A stretch of DNA of 64,000 nucleotides. Source: Adineta ricciae. Lineage: Eukaryota; Rotifera; Eurotatoria; Adinetida; Adinetidae. The DNA is taken from the NCBI GenBank assembly GCA_905250025.1, contig CAJNOJ010000340.1, positions 37,686-101,685 of the forward strand, written 5' to 3'. The notes below the pieces were generated by a model. It was given only the letters and a program-made list of their open reading frames with translations. It was not told the origin of the DNA and did not search any database. Below are positions 1 to 10,000 of the stretch, piece after piece. How positions within the stretch are numbered: the stretch's first letter is position 1; each line of letters starts with the position of its first letter. A program made the position numbers and the translations under genes.

Positions 1-107
1 TTTTGCAAGGTTTACGTTCAAAAGGTATTCGAGTATTTTCAGGATCTTGGGGGGCTTGAGGCGATGCATGACATTTCCGTATGTATAGACATATCCTGCC
101 ATCAGAC

Positions 108-798
108 TTATTGCACCGTATTAGAATGTGTTCCAAACGAAAGGTGCTGTGTAGAAAGTGAATTCGAAATCTTCTGTCGATATAAACGGCTTGTTAAGCG
201 ATGCAAACAGAAACCTTTGAAGCATAAGGGTTCACGGAAAGAAAATATCAGCTGTATATTAACTAGGTCGAATGGCAGAGCTTTAGTCACTGATAGGACG
301 GTTGCCGTTACCATGACGTTGACCGTGAGTGAGAATGTCAGATATACATCTGCACTCTCATGTGCCAAGAGTTTTTTCAGTTCTTATAAAATCAATGATG
401 TTCCACAAAGTTGGTCCACAATTCGCGTCGTCAGTAAGTGTTCAACTTGGAATGGTCTGATTTTGCACTATTTCAATTGATACTTCAACTCTTTCCGGTA
501 TATCAGTGATGGATCTAGTTAAAAGTGGCGACGCCCAGACATTTGATGATTCCTCAACTTTTGCACAAAGAAACTGTTTCTGCAAAGACAGAATTGATTC
601 GTGTTGTTTAAAATTGAATGTTTTATTTCTAGTGAATTCTACTGTTACAATAATATTGGTCTTCAGGAAGAAAAAAGATAAAATAAATTGTGTTTCATGA
701 ATTAATTGGAAAAAAACGCATTCTAAAAAGGTCGAAATTAAAATTATTGAAAAGATAGCGTTAGCTTGCACATCTTTTCTTCGATTTTCTTTCGACAT
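108..798 (-). pseudogene. Disrupted coding remnant of unknown family
   Basis: Two open stretches on the minus strand read like one protein split by damage. The first (798 to 442) ends in TGA right after the residues IVQNQTIP. Shifting the frame by one base at about 448 continues as VEHLLTTRIVDQLCGTSLIL, then an in-frame TAA, then ELKKLLAHESADVYLTFSL and on to about 108. The sequence is protein-like across the breaks, which suggests a gene that recently lost its frame, or base errors in the assembly. It lies 160 bases downstream of the giant SecA-VWA locus on the same strand and could be a decayed neighbour. I do not recognise the family and see no catalytic motif. The reading below about position 200 is uncertain. 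Confidence 0.35.
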
Positions 799-959
799 TT
801 TCAGACTAAACTAGGAAAAAGATGGCACAAAAAAAATGAAAAAAAAATCAATGAGTACAAGCAATTTAAAAGAAAGCATATTGTCTGTTGAATTCGAATG
901 AAAAAGGAGAATAGAAGATGAATATTGCGAAGAGAATGTTCTATTCTCTACTCGAAAGT

Positions 960-2126
960 CTACGATGTGAAAGTAACTTTGCCATATTTTTCTCTGTATA
1001 ACTTCACAGCTTCTTCTCCTTGGCTTCCAGCTGCTTTTCTCAAAACTTCTTCGGTAACATAATTAGTCAGAGCATCAATTCCTGCACTAGAACGAATATC
1101 GAGGAATTCGCATCGACCTTTCGTTTCTTTAGCGATTTCTTCAAAATTACTCTTCGCATAGTCAGTCAAATAAAATGTATGGATTGGAATATCTTTGTCT
1201 TTTAATTTCTTTAATTCATCTTGATAAAAAGTCGGTTTAGAAAACTTCGTCGTTTTCCAATAATTTTCTCCATAACGCGCTCGTTTCGAAGAAACATCTC
1301 CTTGGGAATTTGCTGGTGCATCTCCAATTAAAATCACTTGTGAAATCGATTCTCTCGTCTCACTCTCGTTAACTGCATGCCATAGTCCAATCTCAATCGC
1401 TTCGGCTCCCCATCCTCCTTCTGGTCCAATCGTATTCATAAACGCTCTTAACCCACTACCTTTCGTTTCCCAAGGCGAGACTTCTAAAATCTTCTCGGCT
1501 TGCGAATTGTAGTTTCTGTAAACGACGAATTGCATCGAAAAAATATCGCTCGGTAATTTTTTCTCCTTTAAAATCTCTGAAGCGCGTTCGAACATCGTAC
1601 AAACGGTATCTTTTGTCGCGCTTAGAAGATTCGACATCGATCCTGTTGCGTCTATTAACAAAACTGTACGAGAAACATTCGCATAGATATTTGGTCCACG
1701 ATTTTGTTCAAGTAAAAAGTTCTGAACAATATTCATATCTCCATTGACAATCGCATCAAGAAAGTTTTTCGATTTATTATGATCTGCTTCACATTGATTA
1801 ATTCCGCATGTTTTTCCTGCGCAATTCGCTTCGTACAGTTTGGTTCGTTCATCATTTAGAGCTTCATAAAGAGTTGAACCTTTTATCTCATTTATTTTCT
1901 TATCCCAATCGGAACCGAGAACCCATTCTAAATCATTTTCTAACAAAATCATTCGATATGAACCTCGATCGCCTTGTCGCGCTCCTCTTCCCATAATCTG
2001 ATATTCTTCCGAAAGTTCTTTCGAAAAAAATGTTTGTAGAACGTGAATTCCTCCATTCGCTAAAACTTGTTGATTTCGACAAATAAAATCTGTTCCTCGT
2101 CCAAATGTTCGTGTCAACAATGTCAC
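960..2126 (-). pseudogene. SecA C-terminal helicase half plus VWA domain (3' part of giant locus)
   Basis: This open segment begins with the second RecA fold of a SecA-type ATPase: FGRGTD (compare AGRGTD of SecA), then GGIHVL and MGRGARQGDRGS (compare RGRSGRQGDPGS). At about residue 154 a von Willebrand A domain starts with VLLIDATGSMS, a MIDAS-type metal site (Asp159, Thr and Ser), and runs to about residue 370; the protein ends at TAG/TGA region 960. A cysteine cluster (C101, C107, C112, H116) lies between the two domains. There is no real ATG start: the codon at 2126 is GTG, and the segment is the continuation of the one upstream after a 1-base frameshift in a run of four C (plus strand 2131-2134). 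Removing one base gives TEGKVTLLTRTFGRGTD across the join. I infer it belongs to the giant gene and not to a separate gene. Confidence 0.75.
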
Positions 2127-2127
2127 T

Positions 2128-2769
2128 TTACCCCTCAGTAGCTGCGCGTTTTACAAAAATTTCTCTATCTTTCGGTGAAACTCCCTCAGTTATAATTTGC
2201 ACTAGATGTTTCATTGATGCTAAGCGATCACAATTATAAAATTCTAACAGACGTTCTTCGGATTCGAAAAAAACGAGAATAGAACGTTTGGCATTGACCA
2301 TTGTATCAACTTCTTCTTGAATTCGTGTAAAATATTCGGATTTCTCTACAGCTTCAACATCACTTTTTGGATAATAATTTCGATTACTTTTACCAAAAAC
2401 CGAGGGCATAAACGTATTTCTAGAAATTCCGTAAACTTCTGAAAGGATATTCTTCTCTGCATTAGCTAGCGTCCTTAAGGTTCCCGAAACTCCTGTGATA
2501 TAAATGAAATCTTTGGGCATGTGCGCATAGGAAAATGTTCCACAGCTAAGAATAATTCCGACATTTGCTTCTAAACTTTGTCCACTAATAAGACTGTTTT
2601 TGTTTTCATGAAAATATGCCCATACTGTGTCATAACCACGAACTACATTTTCAACATACGATTCTCCTTCGATATAAACAATTCGATCGTTCTTAACTGC
2701 GTATGTCGATGATTGATATGACTGTAAAGCACAAGTCATACTTTTTATCGCTTCGTCAACAAGAAAAAT
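2128..2769 (-). pseudogene. SecA-type ATPase, middle segment
   Basis: This is an open stretch in the same frame as the segment upstream, separated from it only by the TGA at 2770-2772; the sequence resumes at once with IFLVDEAIKSM. It contains the end of the first RecA fold and the linker into the second, including the stretch ITGVSGTLRTLANAEK (SecA has a comparable TGT motif) and SILVFFESEERLLEF, which resembles the start of the second helicase fold. It ends in TAA at 2128 because of the extra base in the C4 run just before. No independent start is visible. Taken with both neighbours, it shows an ordered SecA-type helicase whose reading frame is broken twice. Confidence 0.65.
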
Positions 2770-4041
2770 TCAGTTACTGAATCGCTGCGCACAATCTATG
2801 TAAGCTGATGTATTTTTTATACTCCGCAATGGCGGAAGATATCGATTATTCCATAGAGTACTTAGTAGATTTTTAATTGTCGGATCGCGTATCAACACAG
2901 ATGGTGTATACAATCCTCCGTAGAATTTCTCGCTAAGAAAAACATCAACTTCATCGATTAGCAAAACTTTCGGACGAGTTTGCACTGTTGTATTCGTTTG
3001 ATCAAGACTGTTTTTATTTTGTAAAATCATATCTCGTACTTTATCTCTCAGATTACATTGTTCATTCAAAAAGTTTTCGCACAGTCGATTAAATGTTCCA
3101 TATTCAATTCGTTCATCAATGCCTAATGCTTGAAATAGTGATGCAAAGTCATTTTTATATCTTTGACTTAGATATTCACTATAACATGAACATTTCACAT
3201 CCATTCCGAGCAAAGCAAAAACACACGCAACAATCGCTAAAATCACTGATTTTCCTTCCCCCGTTCCAACTTCAACTAGATTATTGAACAGATCGTCAGA
3301 AATATGTTTCCAACCTATTCGAAATCCGAAGACTTTTACGTGCTTTGTAAAACCGATTCCGAAAATACGAAAGAGCGAGATAATTTGCGCAACATGTGGC
3401 ATCAGAAGATAGCTTTGTGCCGAATCGATTCCTCTCATGTTATTATAATTCTGAGTGTTTTTCAAGGTCCAGACAGCGAAAATTTGTGCTAATATTTGAG
3501 GAATTTGATCTTGAATGGAGCGATCCCATTCTACTTTGTTATTTTTTTTAACTATTACTGGAACCGAAGATTTGATATCCGATATTAAAATATTCAAGTT
3601 TGGTTCTTTTTGAATTTTGGGATTAAATTCACTCAAATGTTCCGATATTAACCCTTCATAAACATTTCGAAAAAGTGCATAACGTTTTTCTAAAATCTCC
3701 TTAGTATCTTTATCTAGATCATCTCCGGTTAATTCTTCCAAGACATACTTCAGGTCGTCTTGTTTTTGCATTTTTTCTCTTCGTTTTCTCCAATCTTCAC
3801 CACTCAAAACTGAATGTTCAGATATTAACCGTGAACCTATTTCGTCTCTCTCTAAAATCATCGTTAATTGTTCGATTTTCGCCCGTCCTTGAGTCCTTTG
3901 AAAATGTTTCAAACATTCATCGATATTCGTATTAATTTTCGTGTCAAACATTGAGAAATTCTCTGCGAAAAATTTTATTTTGATCAAACATTCGGCAACT
4001 TTAGCGACATCTTCTTTAGCGTCACGAATTTCTTTAACTAA
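2770..4041 (-). pseudogene. SecA-type DEAD ATPase, N-terminal half
   Basis: About 420 residues in the same frame as the giant GTPase ORF upstream, separated from it only by the TAA at 4042-4044. The first 18 codons after that stop contain no Met; the first in-frame ATG comes about 30 codons in. The SecA hallmarks are VEVGTGEGKS (Walker A, compare KTGEGKT) and VLLIDEVDVFL (Walker B with the SecA-style DEVD). Between them lie YSEYLSQRYKNDF and YGTFNRLCENFL, which fit SecA motifs around the nucleotide fold. The first 230 residues are helical and unlike bacterial SecA, so this is a divergent eukaryotic relative. It ends in TGA at 2770. It could be a separate downstream gene, but in-frame spacing of only 54 bases argues for one broken gene. 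Confidence 0.7.
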
Positions 4042-7000
4042 TTAATCAACTTGTCTAAGTATTGATTTTTCAGCTAATTCTAAAGTTTGACGAATTTGAA
4101 GATCAGAGTATTGAAGATGCTTTTCAATCGAAAGAAGATGATTGTAATAAAGTCGAAATTGATCTGCATCGGCTGAAGTTGGACTCGTTTGATTCGAAGA
4201 AGAAACAAGTTTTTCTTTGATTTTTTCGACTTTCATCTTCAGATCTTTTTCAATTTGTTCAAAAACGAATATCGATGCGAATTTATTCGAAAACTCTTTC
4301 TCAATTAATTGAAAAACTTTTAATGTTGCTGAAAGTTTACTGAAAAATTGTTCGCGATCTGCTTCAAATCGTTCGGTTCTATCACTAATCAAATCTTCTT
4401 GAAAAACTAACGCGGATAAACGGATCTCTTCTTGAAAACTCTTCATTAACTTATTATGTTCAGGTATTTGTTTCATTTGTATAAGAAACGATTTCATCAT
4501 TGAATGTTCACATGCACAACAATGAAATTTTTTGAGAACTTGATTTATTGAAGAAGCCGTGTGCAATAACTCCTTAATGACGCTGATATTCATTGCTTTC
4601 AAAGCAGTGTTAAAATTGTCGACTAACACTTGCCAATCTGTTGATAATTTATTCAAACTGAGAGACGTGTTTGTGAATGTTTTTTCCGGAATGAAATCGT
4701 TGATTTGCGGAGAATAAGAATGAACGAAATCCAAACATAAGATTAGATTTTGTAGAGCTTTATCAACACTTTCAAGTTTATTAAGTGAAAACACGTCCGA
4801 AAGTGCTTTGGAATAAAGAAGTATTTTTCCACTAAGCAAATCTGAAACTAACTTCAAATATCTTTCACTAACTGGAATATTCGGTGCATAAAGATGAAAT
4901 TTCAAAATGATTGGGATATTCTCAAGTCCTAATTGAATCTCTTCCTTTTCAAATGATTGTTGAACTAAATTCCAATAATGGTCTAATTTATTTGAAACTC
5001 CTGAATGTAAAATTGTTAACAATTCGTCTTGCTTTCTACTTTCATATATCTCTGCAAATCTATTTAATCTTCGAATCGTGTCATCATTAATTTTCTCACT
5101 CTTCAGAAAATTTTCTAATTCACGTTTATATGTTCGATTTTCTTCGATAACTTTATCTTTTAGCTGAGTAACTTCTGTTTTAAAATATGTTTGTAAATCA
5201 TCTGGAAGAAAGTCTAGTGCATCAAACAGTGGTTTAATCAATTCGACACGTTTTTCAATGGGTTCCTTATCCACATTGTCAATCATTGATTGGAAATTTT
5301 GTTTAATTTGAGCGATAATTCGTCGTATAATCTTGTCATATTTTGTTTTAAGACGTTCAGGAGCCTTTTGTAATTTCAAAACGAGATCTTTCGGAGAATG
5401 AATTGGATATTGTTGAATGTCTTTGAGATAATCATTTTGTTCCAAGATAAGTTGATCCAAATTATCTAATTTCCCTTTGATTTCCTTTAGTTTTGGATCA
5501 ATTGATTCCAAATTCAAAAGTTGATCAAATTCACGTCGAATCAGATCAAATTTTTCGATACTTAATTCCACTTCGAAGACATCATTCGAATCCAAGAGCT
5601 TTTCGATATTTTCGATCGATTGTGACAAGTTTTTTGATAAACAGTCAGTTAATTTCTTTTCGAATTCGTTCAAATCTGTTTTCGTTTCTTCACCATCAAT
5701 CAATGTTAACAATTTTGATCTTCGAACAGTACGCAATTTTTCAAAATTCGCAATTATTTTTTCAATTTGACACTGAGTCATCGTTACAAAGTCATCACTA
5801 ACATTGAGTTTGTTGGCAATTTTCAGTGTGTTTTTCATTAAATCATCCAAAGAACGTTGGAGATCCCGTTTAATCGCACGCATATTTCTTGGATTGGCTG
5901 TTTTCTCATCAAAATCATCCATGACATTGTCAATAGCCGCATAATTTTCGTCTTTGATAAATTGCAAAACGTTCTCATAAGTTTGCTTGGATTGTTTCGA
6001 CGTTTCAATTTGATTAGTTCGATACAAAGCACCGAAACCTTGTGTTAAAAACGTTCCACTACAAAAGTTATCTACTCGACTTAAATGTTGGACAACGATC
6101 AACTCCTTATGTAAATCTTCATAACTTCCCGACGTTTTATAATTTTCAATTCGAGTGGAACTTATTTGATATTGTTCTCCAAATTTTCTTCTCCAAGTTT
6201 CGACTTTTTTATTTCCTTCAATCGATTCAAACACATTTTTATATTCTCTTAATGCAACTAAATCTTCTAAGCGTGTTTCTAAATTTTCCGAATCACATGA
6301 ATTATTTTCTAAAATGGATTTGAAGATTCTTTCAATATCCTTCTGAAGACAAATTCCGTATTCAGTGATATATTTTAGTAAAATTCGATGAGTTTCAGAC
6401 GCCATTTGTTTAAAACAGATATTTCTGATCTTTTCACAGTTTCGTGTATAAACTAAGGCGATATCAGCTGTTGCCGCATTGAAATGATCAAAGTGAAATG
6501 TTTGTTGATCACTTTGATGTTGACTGACAATTTTTTTCTTTTCATCGATGGTTTGAGTCAAAATTTGAATATTTGCGACGTTTCTTCTTTGAAGATATTT
6601 CGATTGTTCTTCTGTGAGAGTATTGTGTGTAATTATCAATGATTCATATTGAGTTTTAATTGAAAGAAGAGGTTCTAGAAGATTTTTATATTTGTTTTCT
6701 GAGTCTTGGATAGTATCTGCTTGAATTGCAAGTCGATTTTCAAAATTGCTTTTCTCTTCTTCTTTGCATTTTGTCAATTTGTCTTCGATATTCGCTTTTC
6801 TTTGATTTTGATGTTGGATTTCTTTGTCTCGGTTATTTTCGAGTTCTTTGATTTCCTTTTCCAATTTATTGAAATCGCTGAAATTATTTTGACGTAAAAG
6901 AACATTAGCTGGATGTAAATCTACCCAGCCTTGTTCGATTTGTTCAAGTCGAATTAATTCCTGTTTGGCTTCATAAATTCTTTTATCTTGTAATTGAAAG

Positions 7001-10000
7001 ATCTTTTGCATTTGATCAAAGTTCGCTTGAACACTTTCAAGGAAACTTTTTATCATTGAATCTTTTTTATGCTTCAATTCGGGTAGAATTCGATCGAAAA
7101 TACTGAGAGAATCAAGTTTATCAAAGATTTCCTGCGCAAAGGGAATATTTTCTGGATGTTTCATCGTTAAATCTAATTTCATCAAACGATCTTCTAAATC
7201 GTGAAAATATTCAGTTAGTTCATCAGTGATTCGTTTTCTTGCTCGATCATATGACCCTGGACAGGTTCGATTCATCCATTTGGCATTATTCATTCGTGAT
7301 AATAAACGAGCGATTTTCACATAGTTTGGCGTTCCTTTTTGTGATTCGAGTGAGTTCAATAGATCTTCAACTTCTTGTTGAATTTGATTCATTTGTGAAC
7401 GAACAAAATTAACTGTTTGATGATAAATTCCCGCTGTTTTCGAATCAATTTCTGGAATCGTTCGAATTGCATCCAAATCACTAATTAAAGTCTCAGTATC
7501 TTCAAGCGCGCGATCACCATGATTTTTAAACAATTGATCTATTCGATTATTGATTTCGTTAAAATATTCCACAATTTTCTCAATCAACGAATTATAAATT
7601 CCATTAAGATTTTCGCTCTTCTTAAACATTTCATTATAAGTTGAAAGACGATCCTGTAGCGCAGCATTTCTTTTCACTGATCCTAATGTCACAACTGAAT
7701 TTTTCACAAATTCAAGCTCATTTTCACTTAATCTCGGTTTAGCTAAAACTAACTGACATTTCTCAAGAATATTCTTCAAAGATTCGACAAGCAGCTGAAT
7801 CGTCTGACGATATTTTTTTTCTACTAAACCATTTAAATGTTTGTTCAAAGTCGGAAGACATTTTGTGATTTGTAAAATCACATTAGCGATTTGATCAAAT
7901 TGATTTGCTCTGATGAGTTCGTCGGTTGTATTCGTGAGTTTTTGAAATTCTTGTTGAAAATATTCACAAATTTGTTTGTACAATGGCTGAATTTGTTCGA
8001 AGGAATTTTTCAAAAGAAAAACATTGTTAAAGAAAATTCCAATGAGATGACTTGATAATTGTTCTTCGAGAAGAACTTTCTTTCGTTCTTGAATTTCATT
8101 AATCATGTTTTGTACGAATAATTCTGATGAAAATATTTCTTCGTCGAAATGTTTTTGTAGTTTTTGACATTTTTGAATAAATTCAATCGAATATTTATAT
8201 TCTTGAATATCTTCATCCTTCATCCCGTCTTGACTTACCAATGAACGATGAAAAGTTTTCGTTCTTTCACTGCAAAAATTTGTTAAGGTTTCTTTAACTG
8301 ATCGAATCGCATCTTCATACGAATCTCTAATTGTATTTAAATCAATCAAATCTTTCAAACTTTTTAATTTATCTAAACAATATAAAGCAAGATCGATATC
8401 TCGATGTTTTAATGCACATTTAATATTCGAATTATCTTGTTGAACTTGATCTGAAATACAAGATTGGGTTTCGGTACTGATAGAAAATCGAAAAACTTCA
8501 TCAAGATGTTTTATTCCACGTAACTGTCGTAATTTTTTAATCAAAGATTTAGGATCTCCCGAAAGAGGATCGAGAATTTCCGCATCAACTCGTGTTTTAT
8601 TAATCATATCCTTTAAAACTGCTACGAATGTGCTATCTGATTGTAACAACGGATCTTTATCAACTTTTGATATTTTGATATCAGATAACAAAGCGTTAAT
8701 GTCCACTGACGATGGATATTTTGTGAATGCATAACAAATAGCGCCTAATCTTTCTTGAATATCTTGAATCATATTAATCAAATGATGCGCGAGTTTCTGA
8801 ATTCCTTGTCCTCGATCTCCTAGACTTTTGTAACTTGAAAGAGCAAGAATTTTCACAGTTTTACAGTCTTTTAAAGCTTCAATAACTCCAACTCCATTGG
8901 CAATATCAACTTCTGGACCCGCTGTATCACCAAAACCTGGTGCATCACATAGAATGATTTCTCCGGATTCATGTGAACCGTAAATATCTCGTAATGGAAT
9001 GGTTACCGGTGCGATGTATCGTGTTTCTGATCTACTCAACGCGCTATTCGTGACATTTATTAAGTCATGGTTCTTGATCGGCCCATCGATCGTAATATGT
9101 TCTAAGAATCTTCCTGGTTCAACTTCAACTTTCGTCTTTTTCATCTTCGAACCACTGAGAAACTGTATTGTCGTGGATTTTCCAGTTCCAGTTTCTCCGA
9201 CCAATAATATTATATCTTTACCAGCAATTAATTTCGCGGCATCTTTAGCTTTGTCTACAAGTCGCTCAATTTCCCGAACATTTAACGGTCGAATTTGTGA
9301 TAAAATTTCAGTTAAACAGCGCAATATTAATGGATTATCATGACTTCGTGTATAACGTTGTAAATCTTGTAAATTCTCCTGAATTTTCTTGGAAAAGAGT
9401 TCTTGTTTCTCAATCTGCTTCTGTAATTGTTTGAACCTTTCATTGATGAATTTTCGATCGAGTTTAACATGAGCACCTTCAAGATTTTTTTCTTGGAAAT
9501 ATTCCAAAAATTCCACAATAGTTTTTTCTGCGCACGGATACATATCGCGACTATTGAATCTCTGTTTTTCAACACTTTGTTCAGTCGTCGGCGCAGGAAT
9601 ATTTTCAACGTCGGGAGCAACTAGACTCGGTTTTGGCATATCATCTGCCGGTTTTTTCGACGAATTTGATTTCAAATTCGTGATTTCGTCAGCCAATTGA
9701 TTTAAATCTTCAAGATTTTTTAAATATACTTTTTCTATTTCTACTTCATCAATTCGATCTTCTTCTTCAAATTCACTAATTCGTTGCTTCGAACGTTGAA
9801 TTTTTTCTATTAAAACTGAAACATTCGGTACTTTCAATTGCGCTAAGCCTTTCGCTAATTTCTCTTCTAATTTGCGCAATTTGGATTCATCTGTTTCTTC
9901 CTCTTTCGACTTATTCAAATCATCAGCTAATTTCTGAAGTTTCTTTAATTCAGTTAAACGATTATTTTCATTTTCTGCTTCTTCTAAGTGACCTTCTTCC

